This document shows positions 21,984 to 33,840 of a stretch of 64,000 bases of DNA, one piece after another (position 1 is the first letter of the stretch; each line of letters starts with the position of its first letter). The stretch covers positions 855,627-919,626 of the forward strand of contig MNCI01033529.1 of assembly GCA_015680685.1 (NCBI GenBank), in the 5' to 3' direction. This DNA is from Gnetum montanum (Eukaryota; Streptophyta; Gnetopsida; Gnetales; Gnetaceae). Under the pieces are notes generated by a model. That model made no database searches, had not been told where the DNA came from, and saw only the letters and a list, made by a program, of their open reading frames with translations. Position numbers and translations under genes: made by a program.

Positions 21984-23180
21984 TTAATCCTCTTGCTTTG
22001 ATTGTTCTTTTTCAAAACCATAATTTTCTTGGAGTGTACAAATTTTGTTTTCAACACCTCCTTTTTCAACTGTTTTACTTCTTCCATTTGAAGTGATTTT
22101 ATCAATCATCAAAGGTTCACTATATATGTATATTTGATTTGGTTCTCCTTTGCAAGGTAGCCACATGTGAGAATAATCTGTTGATATGTAACTTGAGAAA
22201 TTCTTACTCCAACTTCTACTCAATAAGAGACTATGTGAATCTGGTATATCTACCACTTGAATAGTTAATCTACTTTTGATGCGGGGTTCAGAAGTAATTT
22301 CCAATAGAACATTTGGTAATTGACACAAAATCTTCACTCTACTTTTATCCACTTGAACACTCTTTTTATTTGATTTGTCAGGAATCAAACTAAGTTTCTT
22401 ACATATAGACAATGACATTATAGTAGATGTAGCTCCAGAATCAACCAAACAATTGTGTAAGTATTTATTCTTCAATTTCATTGTCAAAAGAAAAGGAGGA
22501 GCTTCCTTATCATATGAAGTCTTTAATTTTTCATCATTGTTAGACACATAACTTAACTCTGATTCTCTAGCTCTCCTTTTATCTTTAATGAACTCTAAAG
22601 CCTTCCTTTGCTGATCTCCTATTTGAAGAAACTGATAAAAGCTAATATTGACCTTGACATGTTTAAGGCCTTCAATCAAATCATACTCTCCATCACCAAT
22701 AAAGCTTGATCTCTTTATCCATTTATTAAAAGACTGATTTGGAGTGCTTTGCTCTACTTGATTGTCTTTACCTTTATTTTTATCTCTTCTATTTGTCTCA
22801 AAAGCTTTTCTCTTAGTAGATGGATCAGTAATAACATTTGGGGGTCTAGAAGTAGTTAATCTTTCTTTAGATTGGAGATTATATCCATTTTCCTCATTGT
22901 TATTGCATTCTTCATCTGATGACATATCTTCTTCAGAACTTGATAGAGAAGAAGTATCACTTGATCCATTGCTATAAGATTTACTTGCATAATGAACACT
23001 AGATAACTCGTTATCAGATTCAATATCAAGAAGGTTGGACATAATAAGATCACTTTCATCTTCATCTTCTACTAACTTAGTGTCTTGATGTTTATGCTTT
23101 CTATTTTTCTTTTCTTTCTTGATATTAACTCTTGCCAAAGCTTTCTCAAGCTTCACTATTTTGTTAGACATATCTCTCAT
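21984..23180 (-). pseudogene. gag-pro: X2 Gag C-terminal region and protease
   Basis: Open frame of 398 codons. The N-terminal third is coiled-coil-like and charged (IVKLEKALARVNIKKEKK), then Ser/Asp/Glu-rich. The protease is near the C-terminus: CLVDSGATSTIMS with the DSGA active site, ILCQLPNVLLEI, and HSLLLSRSW. This aspartic protease processes the polyprotein. No CCHC knuckle is visible. The annotated ATG is probably internal, because gag upstream (23.2-23.8 kb) is read with frameshifts and stops. It ends at a single stop and continues in frame into the RNase H. Confidence 0.85.
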
Positions 23181-23182
23181 TA

Positions 23183-23797
23183 ATTATCCTTTTCCAAATT
23201 CTACTCTTTCATGTTCTTGCTCTATCTTAACATGAGATGGACCAGGTAAAGCTTTAAATTGAGCAAAATCTTGCATAGGAATCATAACTCTTTCTTCTCT
23301 TTTTTGAATTGCAATATTTTCTTTAGGATTCAAGTTTAACTATTTTTTTAACTGTATAGCTTCACTAAAGTAGTCATTTAGTGTAGTTAAGTTTGGAGTT
23401 CTCCTTAACCAAATTGAAATATTGGGGTTGATAGCCTTAAGATAAGTTTCTTTAAGCATTTCTTCTGATGGCCTATATTTTCTTTAAAAGAGTCCACAAA
23501 TTCGTTGAAACTTGATCTTGAAATCTCTAATTGACTCTTTAACTCCTTTCTTAGCTTGTATCAACCCACAGTATAGTTTTTGTTGATCTAACTGATTACC
23601 AAACTGGGACAAGAAAAGATTCTTCATGTCATCCCAACTTGTAATACTATTACTTAGTAAGTTTGAATACCAAGTCTAAGCCATATCCTTTAAATTTGAT
23701 ACAAACAACCTACATGCTTGATCTTGATGTTCAATATTTGCATGAGCTAAAGCTAACTCAAACATGTGAATATATTCTTCAGCTAAATAAGCTTTTC
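23183..23797 (-). pseudogene. gag: X2 Gag N-terminal region, broken
   Basis: Homologous, base by base, to X1 gag at 101-430 in its right half (23460-23797), with several stops and shifts. The left half holds the Gag middle region. The start of the gene lies in the assembly gap. Confidence 0.7.
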
Positions 23798-24059
23798 NNN
23801 NNNNNNNNNNNNNNNNNNNNNNNNNNNNNNNNNNNNNNNNNNNNNNNNNNNNNNNNNNNNNNNNNNNNNNNNNNNNNNNNNNNNNNNNNNNNNNNNNNNN
23901 NNNNNNNNNNNNNNNNNNNNNNNNNNNNNNNNNNNNNNNNNNNNNNNNNNNNNNNNNNNNNNNNNNNNNNNNNNNNNNNNNNNNNNNNNNNNNNNNNNNN
24001 NNNNNNNNNNNNNNNNNNNNNNNNNNNNNNNNNNNNNNNNNNNNNNNNNNNNNNNNNNN
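23798..24059. other. Assembly gap (262 N)
   Basis: A run of N inside X2 gag. The matching interval in X1, 431-755, is 325 bp, so the gap is probably underestimated or sized arbitrarily. The first base after it begins TGAAC, as X1 does right after its gag ATG, so X2's start codon is inside the gap. Confidence 0.95.
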
Positions 24060-24179
24060 TGAACTAAAAATAGTACTTATTTTCTTAAGCCTTTATGGTA
24101 ACAAAAATTGTTGATATGCTTATAAGGCTTATGAACCTAGAGGCTGAATTTTCAGGCCTCCTTCTAGCACCAAAAGAAC
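24060..24179 (-). other. X2 leader and primer-binding site
   Basis: On the minus strand the sequence after LTR D is GTTCTTT and then TGGTGCTAGAAGGAGGC (about 24156-24172), the tRNA primer-binding site. The same block is found inside the 5' LTR of Z. The rest is a leader of about 100 bp matching X1. Confidence 0.75.
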
Positions 24180-26959
24180 TGTTGGTGACCGTTTGGGACA
24201 TGACCTCCAACGAGTGTCCTCGAACAGGATTTAGGTGCCTACTGGTCTCTGGCAACACAAAGGCCCAGATACCTCCAAATAAACTCAGTAGTTAATGTGA
24301 GTATGTGTGTGTGCTGTTGCCGTGTGCAGTTGTGAAAAATGAAATGATTGCGTTATGTGTAAACTATAGATGACTTGTCTTAAAGAGATTCAACCAACTT
24401 TGCCAAGTACTGTGAGTTGTTGAGAGTTCCTATTTTGTTCAATTGCCTAGTCTACGCAGTCCTTATAATACCTACTTGTAACAAATAAAATTTTGCAATA
24501 ACATTTGAGCACAACTTTGCAAATCTACCTCTAATTTTCCCTAGAGAAAGAGATAGTTCCACAAGAAAACTAGAAATAGAGCAAGATTCAATAGAAATAG
24601 ATAGAAAAGAAAGAAGATTTGCATGGACCTCAAATATTTAAACAAGGTAAAATGACACAAGTAAAAAATTCGCAATAAAGCTATCCTAAATTCAATAACT
24701 ACGAATTGTTCAAACTTCTAAGGCTCAAATAAGCAATTTTTTCAAGACAATCATACTATGCTACCAAAAAATTGCTACGTAAACTACCACATAAAAGACT
24801 CCATTTTGGTTAGATAATGGATGTCAACAATTGCATTCAATAGAACCTTCAAAAGACTTGTCAATTTCTGATTGAAATACCACGGAGATTCACTTTAAAG
24901 ATAAAAAGAAGCTATTCTGGTCCTATCAAAATACCAAAGATTTTTTGGACCCTCTTGACTATTGAATCTTTCAACGGCATGACTACAAGCAGAGGCTCTC
25001 TTACAACAATCTCAATAGTAATTCTTATACATTGCACAATAATAAAATTTACTACTAAAATGCTCTTAAGGCTTTTAAACGCAAGCGCTTCTATGGAAAA
25101 ATTTTAATAGAAATTTTCTATTGGGCAACAAGAACAATATGAGCAATCTAAAAATCCCAAAATTACTTGCCAATGATGATACTATCTAAACCACTAGCTA
25201 AACAATTTAAACAAAATTTAAAAAAATAATAAGCATAACTCATAGGACTATGAAAAAGAGGCTGAAATATTTTCTTTAGCAAGCCATCTTACAAGAAATC
25301 TTTTACAAATCTTCTTACAAGCTCTTCCTAGAATCCAAAGTGTGTCTCCAAGTGAGAGCCCAAGTGCTAGCTAGTAGCCTTTCAAAGTGTAGTATCAATG
25401 TCTTCTTCAAAGTATGATGTCTTTACCCCCTTCCCCCTTTTTCTTCTTACCCCTGAAGCCTTTTTTAGGGTTCAAAGGTAGTTACATATTCAAAAATATC
25501 TTACCTAACTTCTCTCCCAAGTAACTTGCCCAACAAGTTAGGAAGTATTAACTTAGGAAGTTAGGAAGTTAGGAGATATTTAATATTTCTTTTGTGAATA
25601 ATGAAAAATAATTCCAATAGCTCCATATAATTGTTTAAAATTATAGCTCCAATAGGTTTTCATTTTTACTTATTTAAGATTTTTAAGAATACTATTGAAG
25701 CCCTTAGTAATTTTATGAACAAGGTGATGGTATAATATCTACCTTGGTATAGATGTTAATGGTGGCTAATCTATGTGAATTTATATAAATAATTTATGTG
25801 CACTTTCACTTGTATGAAAATGGCTGGAAACAAAAATTAAAATCCAAAACATCAGGTCTGAATGTGAAGGTGTCAAGCTTGGAACTACCAGCAAATATTT
25901 CCAAAATATCCCATCCCTGCCAAAAATCGTTGTCAACCGCCACCATGGAAGAAGGCTCTGCCGTTGCATCCAACATCGTTATCGTGTGGTGTTCGATTGC
26001 TGAAGAGCGGAGGAGAAAGATCTTACAGAAAAATGATGTGCTGAACATATGGCCCTGAATGTAGGGTTTTAGTTGCCTAGAATTTATTTTGTTTTACGCC
26101 AAATTCGCTTAGGGCTTCCTGCTTTTTTTTTGTTTTTGCGGATTTTCCTCCAAATTTCTACCGTTGATTGCAGAGTCAAGGGCTAACGTGTCATGGATCA
26201 GAGTATTAGTGAATGATGGCGTCTAGTATAGTAAGTTAAGAATGGCCCTGTAACAGCCAGAAAAATCTCCACACAGTGCGCACATTGCAAAACACAGAGA
26301 ACATCCAGGAAGGCGTCGAAGGTGGGCGAATCAGCTGCATATTGGTGGAAAAATTTTGAAACTAAAATTGTTTCTGTTTTCAAAGTGGCAATGGCCATGA
26401 GAGCTCTTCCTCCACCATCTTTGAACCCATGTCCCTGCAAGGTTCTGGCACAACGTGCCTGGCAAGGGCATTGTTGATTTGGGGCCAAAGAAAATAGTCG
26501 TGTTTATGCGTAAAAATAGAATCCATTACAGATCAACAAACCTTAGCACTTCTCTGCATCAGTACCAACTCATCTCTTTTCCAAAGCATGAGCAATACCA
26601 TAGTTTAGAGTAATACCATAGTTTAGATCATCGTATTTACCGTTAATAATTTCCCAATTTTTTATTTCCAGTGTTGTTCTCTTATTTTTTTTTACCAGTA
26701 TCCAAATGACCAATTCTTGAACGTATTTCTAACAATGAAGAATTCCTTGCTTGTCAATTCATTCACCATTGGCACATTGTCTCTTGCTATCTTCTACTTA
26801 CTACCTTTCATATGTGCATCATTATTTCCACCAATAATATTATGGTCTCTCTTAGATCCCATACCAATGGTATGAAATAACACATTTACACTCTCCCATT
26901 CTTACAATAATGTTTAAAATGAATCTTACTATTCCATGAAATGGCCAAATGTGCCAACA
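24180..26959 (-). repeat. LTR D (2780 bp), 5' LTR of X2
   Basis: TGTTGG...CCAACA, aligned with LTR C over its whole length. Its TATA site (25458-25471) reads CCCTAAAAAAGGC, having lost the TA step kept by A, B and C. That may have silenced the promoter that drives X2 genes. Confidence 0.87.
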
Positions 26960-27517
26960 GTGCCCAACCGCAAAGTCCATGATGGGCGTAATGCAACTCA
27001 TTGCATGGGAAGCATCTTTAGGTAGGTTAAAGCCCCACGTGGATGTAACACAACTCATCCTAGGAAAGAAATGTCTATCCTACGACAAGGTTATTTGAAA
27101 ATGTAAATGGCAAAAAAACAAAATAAAAAGCGTAAAAGAGCAATAACTTGATTTAAAAAAATAACGTGCCTAAAACAAATGGCACATCAGCTATTTCGCA
27201 GTAACCCTCTCTAAGAATTCTGATGAGAGGTCAAAGGTCAAGAAAAGAAAAGATGATCATGCAAACAACTCCCTCGCAAGCATTACGACGAGGGACCTTG
27301 CTAAGTATCATCCTTATCATTTTCCTGAACCTCCTTCTTTCCCTGGTTTAACCCTTCCTTATTCCCTACATAACCAATCCAACACTCTCAAGCATAGCTA
27401 AGCAACATCTTGGCAATTACCAAAGAGCGATGTTGGCATCTTGTCTTCTATGGTGTTTCATATTCTTTGTCAGTGTCTCTTGGATCCATCCTCCAAACAT
27501 TGACAAAGAGGGGCCAA
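26960..27517 (+). other. Y' 3' region resumed after X2, with polypurine tract
   Basis: Reverse-complement homologue of 37922-38490 in outer Y. It begins GTGCCCAACCGCAAAG, the other half of the X2 target site, and ends with the polypurine tract GACAAAGAGGGGCCA (27502-27516) right before a TGAAACACTCC LTR start. This proves that the Y' pieces at 4686-7983 and here were once continuous. Confidence 0.75.
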
Positions 27518-27725
27518 TGAAACACTCCAAAATTTCAAGACCCTCTTGCTTCACGAAGATCTTGGAGTTCAGGCAAGGGATTTTCACAAGTGTAGTGTCA
27601 TGGTAGTCTGGCAGGAAATGAATGCACTGAGTTTAGACTATTTAGTTTGGAAAGTTTTCTACCTCCAAAGCTGACAAGCCCAATGGACTCTCTGACCTAC
27701 CCACCTGGATGTTCCACCCCGCTAA
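27518..27725 (+). repeat. Truncated 3' LTR of Y'
   Basis: Starts TGAAACACTCC after the polypurine tract and aligns with the first 200 bp or so of the reversed LTR at 37921 (for example GGACTCTCTG.CCTACCCA). Similarity stops near 27725, so most of the LTR is missing. Confidence 0.6.
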
Positions 27726-30430
27726 AAATTTGTTTAGAAACCACCATCAAAGTATTGTCAATATTATATTAACTATACTAGCATCATTCATATCTTTATG
27801 AGGTAATGTGGACTAATGCCATTTATTGATCCCCCTGCTATCCTAGGGGGAAAATTGTTAGTAATAAACCTAATAGTTAGGCCAGATGCCCAAGGCAACA
27901 AGGTCTCCACTATGGTCCCAACAACATCTATGAACAAGTGTGACCATAACATCAAACTAAAATTTCATAAAACGTAGGCAACGAATTCCCTTGTCCCATG
28001 ACAAAACCATAGTAAAACCTTTCCCAAAGGTATATAAAAGAGAGAGGAATTAGTATTGGGATAACCAATGTAGCACAAAATGCGCCCCCCCCCCCCCAAA
28101 TCTACAATGATGAGGATTTTCTTCAAGTATATCCTACACATGGAAAAATAAAAACATGAGGACCAATGAAAATTGCATAACAAGTTTGGAGAAACATCTA
28201 GTTAGAGGTACAATTAGCCTCTATAAAACCTCTAAGGTGTTTATCCAAGTTGGCTTAAGAAATTCAAAAAAAAAAAAAAAGCATTATTACAACCTTTCAT
28301 AGTCTTACATTATTATCAATTAGAATTACTTAATAAATTTGGAGAAAAACACCCTAGTCAAAGGTAAAATTAGCCTATGTAAAAAGCTCCAATCTAAATT
28401 AGCTTAAGAAATTCCACAAAAAATAATTATTAAAAAATATTACAACCTTTCATAGCCTTCATAGCCAAAATATTATGGCCAAAATTTAATAACCATGATA
28501 AGTCTTAGTTTAAACCATGTATAAACTTAGAAAAGGCATTAAAACTTTGAAGAAAGCATATAGCCATAGTTAAAAGCTTGCTAAAAATAGTAAAGCTTTG
28601 ATTTTCTTAAAAAAATTTAAAACACAAGTTTTACATGTTGACAAGAAAAGATACACATATCAATCACATCCATCCCTAAAGGGGTAAGGTTCTACAACTA
28701 AGATTTAACCTTATTCACACAACCATAACCAAAAATTTAATCAAAAATTCATGAAAGCTATAATTTGAATGATTCCACTAGGGAAAGAATCTTGAAATCA
28801 CAAGCTTTGTAGCCTTGAAAATTACAACTAGAAATACATAGCCATTTTTACATGGAATATAGAAAAAATTAGTAAAAGCCATAGCCATCACCATTAACCC
28901 CTTTTCATATAGGGTTGGTAAAAAATTTGTCAAATTTTAATTTGAGATTCAAAATGAGTGATTCCACCACTATTTGAAAGCTTGATTCGATACCTACATA
29001 CCCATTTGACAAAAAATTCAAAAACCTTGCCATTTAGTCAAATAAAATTCACCAATGTGGACAAAAATCTAAGAACAACACAAGCATCCTTTTGATGTAA
29101 GCTTGAACAAAAATTCATTAAAAATTTATTTTAAGTCCACTTGGAGTGATTTTACCTCCATTGAAAACCCAAAGACAAGACACACCAATCCATAACAAAA
29201 AACATAGCCAAAAACTTTGCTATTTCCTTAGAAATAATTCATGAACTTACATGAAATTTTAAAAATGGAATAAAAAACCTAACTACATGACCTTAGGAAA
29301 ACAACCATAGCTCCATCATTATTGATCCAAATTGAACAACATAACATCCATTGAAAAGCTTAAACATAGGCCTAAAAATCCATAACATCAAATTTTGAAA
29401 GCATGTAGTCATTTTCTTAGGACAAGATACACAACATTGCTTGCTTTTTTCATTCAAAAAGCTAAAAAACTAGCCATAAAAGCATAGCAAAAATAGCCAA
29501 ACAAATCGATAGCCATTAGAAAACATATCAAAATAATGGGGTATGATTTTGTTAAAATTTAGTTTTGATGAATATTTTGGCCTAGATCTAAGAAAAATGG
29601 CCATACCCCAAAATTTTGTGAGAAAAGCATGAAAACAAGAAGTTTATTTTTAAAAATCAAATCTACTAAGGCCAAAACAATGAAACAACCATAGATCTAC
29701 ATAGAAACAACAAAAATAAGAGATGGGATTTCATCAAAATTTTATTTTACCCCCTTTTTTAGTTTAGATCTAAAGAAAATGGCCCCACATGTGGTAAGAA
29801 AAACACAAGAAAACCATGAAAAATAGCTAGAACTAAAAGAAAAAATGGGTAGAACTATCTACCTTGGAGCAACAATAGATGAAGCTTGGATTGAGATAGG
29901 CCTAGGCATGCCTGATAGATCCCTTTCTTATTCATCCACCTTTTGAATCCTAGGATTCTAGCTCTTTCCCGCATGCTTCTTATGTGCCATGGAAGGCTCA
30001 ACATTGGGGATGATTGAGATTAGGAAAAAATAGGAGTTCAATGTTGTGTGAAGGAAGGAGTGAGGCTTCCACATTAAAGATAGTTTTTCTCTACCACCAA
30101 AATCTCTACTAGAGCTCTCATAAATGCACAATTTTCAATAATGATAATTTTGATAAAAAAATTGCAAAATTTAACAATATAAACTACATCTAAACCTAAA
30201 CACCCACCTCTAAACCCTAGCTACTAATTCGATGCACCATAACTCAAAGTGCACTGAAGTGCAAGAGGAAAAAGTTTCTTCCATGTTGATATTGGTGGGA
30301 AATATCTTCACATTTTAAATTTTAAAATTTCTAGGTTGTCAACCCTACCATATGCCTTCACTCTTAGCCAAAAATTGTATCAATGCTAGGTTTTAATGCC
30401 TTAAGCACCTAAAGCCATAACCAAACCTTA
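27726..30430. other. AT-rich region without recognisable genes
   Basis: No open frame longer than about 70 codons with coding character. It contains a run of 13 C (28085-28097) and a run of 15 A (28266-28280). A pair of about 155-bp direct repeats lies near 28185-28330 and 28335-28480 (shared GGAGAAA.A, AATTAGCCT, CTTAAGAAATTC, TTACAACCTTTCATAG). The rest is AT-rich with many short AAAATTT-type motifs. It may be the long untranslated region of a decayed Tat element. Confidence 0.5.
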
Positions 30431-33140
30431 AACTCCCATGCATCCACATTGGGGAAACCATGCCCAATGTGGATACATTCCTCCCACTTCTTAAAAACAT
30501 TAAAATGTAACTATTTTTTCATTTTTAGTAATAAGAATTATCTTTCTCAACCTCGGGCTTCCAAAAGGGATAAGATATGGAAAAAACTAGAAAACATGGG
30601 TTTCCACACTTGGAAAATAGTGACCAACATGGAATAAGAGGGGTAACACCCATTATTACCTCCAAAACCCATCTAGCCCAAGTTTGACCCCCAAAGTAGG
30701 CCCATGTAACCTAGAACACCTCCAAGCATCTTTGGCAACCTTGAAACCTCACCAAACCTAGTTGAAACTAGTCAAAACATTGAGATTTGGTAGTTCTACA
30801 TTTAGCTAGGTTCCATCCATGCTAAGTATCTCATCCTTAACATCAATGAAATAGGGGAAGCAAAAAATTTCCTAAATTGACTACCTAGTATTCATTTATT
30901 AAAGCTCGATGATCCCTAGACCCTACCAAAATCTTCTTGCACTTATGAATGCCTAAAAAGTAGCTAAATATGGCACAAAATTACCATACCCCTCTCATTC
31001 ATGCTAGTGCCACAATGCCTAGCATGGGAGAAAAGGGGGAGATTACATGAGGCACTTAGAAGCCTCCAAACTACTAGATCTTAACACCCAGTATTGACCA
31101 TTGACACTGGAAACCATGGAGGCTGACATGCATGGTCAGTTAGATGTCGAACTAGCCTAGATCTAATTTATTGGTTATTCCATACTAGGGAAAATCTCTT
31201 CCATGCTGCCCATCATTGAAACTAAGAGGATGAAGCTAAGAAAGTTAATGGAAATCCCAAGAAAAAAGAAACAACCTCAAATTACCTTATACCTAACACC
31301 AAAACTTTCATAGCCTTTTTGGAGGTTACTCAAGTCTCAAAATTTAATAAGATTTTATACCCCTAAGTTTATCCACATTGAGAAGGATCTCCTTCATGCT
31401 AAGCATCCTAGTCCCAGTGTGGATGGAAGGGGGAAAGCCAAAACTATTGGAGTCGACATGTAGTTTGACTTCTAAAAGCAACCTAATCCTTCTAAAATCC
31501 ATTAGACTTCTAAAAGTCACTTCAAACAATTCAAACTTGAATCCCTTGGATTCTCCATGCTAATGAGGATCCCATCCATGCTAAGCATCCTAGCCCTAGT
31601 TTGGATGGAAGAGGAAAAGCTACAAAACCACTCACCAACCTTTGAAACAACCAAATTTTGACACTAGGTATTAATAATCAACACTAGCAACCTCAGACAC
31701 CTACATGCATGGCTAGGAATGACACAAAATGACCAAAAGCTACTTCCCTAGTCTTCTAGATTGAGCATACCATTCCTAGCATGGAAAAAGGGGGAAGCTC
31801 AAAAATCACTTAGCAAACCTCCAAATTGACTAGTTTTGACCCTAAACCCTAGTCCTCAATCCTAGCAATTCTAGAAGCACACATGCACAGATGATTAAGG
31901 TCAAAAATAGCTCATATATAAGATGTATGATTCTTCCACACTATCAATCTCCTCCTCCATGCTACCCAACATGGAAATGAATGGGGAAACTCATTTGGGG
32001 GGCCATAAACACATCAGAATAGCATCAAATGACCTTGCATGTACTCTAGAAACTTGCCAGTAGACACTAGAACCTTCAAACCTTATGAAACTAACCCTAA
32101 ATGGTCAAAACTCAGTTTCCCCTATTTCTCCATGCTGAGCTCCTAAGCCCTAGCTTGCAAAAAGTGGGGAAATCCTAAAATCCACTTGGGAGTACCTAAA
32201 ACTTCAAATTTTGACATAAATCCCTAGCCCGTGGCAGTAGCAACTCTGGAGACTAACATGCACAATTTATTGTGACAAAAATTAGCCTAGATTTGAGATT
32301 ATTGCTTCATCCACATTGAAGAAGGCCCATGCCACACTAAGCATCATGGAGATAAGGGAAGAAAGATACTTTTTAACTTTTGGTGGTAAGATGACACTCT
32401 CGAAAGCCAAAGATCTATGTCAGAGAAGCCCAAGGCCTCATAGCCTTAATATTTTATTCATTTGATATCATTTTGACCTTAAAAATCCATTTACCCAAAT
32501 ATTCCATGCTGGAGCAACTTCCCTAGCATGGAAACAAGGGGGAAGACTTTGGATTCCCTTAAATAGCCTTCAAACATGCCTAAAATCAACCAGAAACTTA
32601 CAACATCATGATTCACATCCCTATGGGCCTAAAAACCTAGTTAATATTCTTCTAGACCATCATGAATCCATGAAACAAGTGTCCCCCCATTCTTCCATGC
32701 TAGGGATACTATGCGCAATGTGGAAGAAGAGGGGGAAGCCTTTCTTACATGTTTTGACACCAAAAACTGACTTAAACTACCTTAAAATGAAGCTAAAGAA
32801 TGCATAACTCCTAGATCTAGGTTTTTGCTACCTATTTGACCATGTTTAACCCTATTTTTTGCTTGGATTTTGGTTCTACATGTTGATCCTCCTCTCTTCC
32901 ATGCTAGCCAACATGGAAATAGAGGGGGAAGGCTCTAGAATCTGCTTTTTTACACTTTTGTACATCCAGAGTGTTCAATCTTGATGGATCTAGCCTTATG
33001 CTGCCTTGGGAACGCCTTGGAGCCTCAATTTTTGACTTCTAGATGCTCCAAAACCTACTTCCCTTGGTTTCCACATTGAGGGTTCCTTCTCCCACATTGG
33101 CCAATGTGAAAACATGGAGGGCCTAGTGCGGAGGCTTCAA
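30431..33140. repeat. Diverged tandem array of about 190-bp units with hairpins
   Basis: A recurring block of the form TTCCATGCTAG....CTAGCATGGAA followed by a purine run such as AAGGGGGAAGCC appears near 30440, 30820, 30990, 31180, 31370, 31550, 31755, 31935, 32130, 32315, 32500, 32690, 32895 and 33080. The spacing is mostly 180-205 bp. In several units the two arms can pair (32503-32535; 32895-32920; 31370-31430 with CCACATTG...CAGTGTGG). Between blocks, other pieces recur, such as TTGAC.C.TA....CTAG and ACATGCA. Units are strongly diverged. Confidence 0.6.
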
Positions 33141-33840
33141 AACTCTTAATTTCCATGTGCAAACGATCCCAAAAAAAACAAAACACTAACTGATGCCAAA
33201 ACCCTTTTAATAGCTTTATATTCCTAAATCATGGACCATGAAAGCCTTAAATTTCAAAATCTAATCCATTTGTGACCTATGTTTGCCAAATTTCATCATA
33301 TATAGCTTAATTTGCTTGATTTTTGTCTTATTACATGATTCTTTGACTTTTTTTTGGGATGTGTTGCATTGTTGACTTGGTTAACCTTCTTATGGCCTTT
33401 ATTATATACCCTTATATGTTTGTTATTTGCCTTATTATAGCCTTATTTACTTTTCTTTAGCCTTTTATTGCCACCAAATAGTGGGGTTTGACCTTCCCTG
33501 ACAACGATTTGACACCATGTAACAATGGCCTACTATAGCCATAAACTAGCATTATGGCCTACCAAGGCCTAAAACTAGTAAAGCCATGACCTTTTTTTTA
33601 CCAGTTGTAACCTTATTTCCCACATTTCTTGCTAGATCTTTACTTGACCTTTATTTGGACTCTATTGCACTTTGTTTACTTGTCCTTACCCTATTGGTAG
33701 CCTTGAATGATCATGTTTGCATTAGAACAACATGTATTTGCATAATTTTATAGCATTTCAGCATTATTTATTAGTCTTTACCCAAGTGCCACTTAATATG
33801 CTTTCGGTTGACATGCAGGATTAAAGTATGAGTACTTGGA
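33141..33840. other. Spacer upstream of plus-strand Tat pol remnant
   Basis: No gene recognised. 33535-33600 contains a few units of the CTATGAC/TAAACTAG-type repeat (GGCCTACTATAGCCATAAACTAGC), as found upstream of RT in element Z. This spacer therefore probably belongs to the same element as the pol that follows. Confidence 0.45.

Larger units (their letters stand above)
14710..26959 (-). mobile_element. X2, nearly complete Ty3/gypsy element (12.25 kb)
   Basis: Minus-strand element: 5' LTR D (26959-24180), primer-binding site, gag, protease, plant-type RNase H, RT, Ty3-type RNase H, integrase, extra ORF, polypurine tract and 3' LTR C (17502-14710). The flank before LTR B is ATGCC and after D is GTGCC, a 4-of-5 target duplication; the flank before C has decayed to ATTCT. 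The empty site survives in reverse in outer Y (about 38485-38495). The RT resembles the Athila/Tat branch (FLDGFSGYNK). gag, protease, plant-type RNase H and RT are in one frame broken by single stops, so the element was probably active with one long ORF. Confidence 0.88.

Noticed and set aside
18642-24179. Endogenous pararetrovirus (caulimovirus-like) insertion
   Set aside because: It has integrase, long LTRs, a polypurine tract and a target duplication, and no movement-protein or coat-protein signature, so it is a Ty3/gypsy retrotransposon.
28085-28280. Runs of C and A as a processed-gene poly(A) tail or origin
   Set aside because: No gene body precedes the A run, and similar low-complexity runs occur without context; ordinary slippage is enough.
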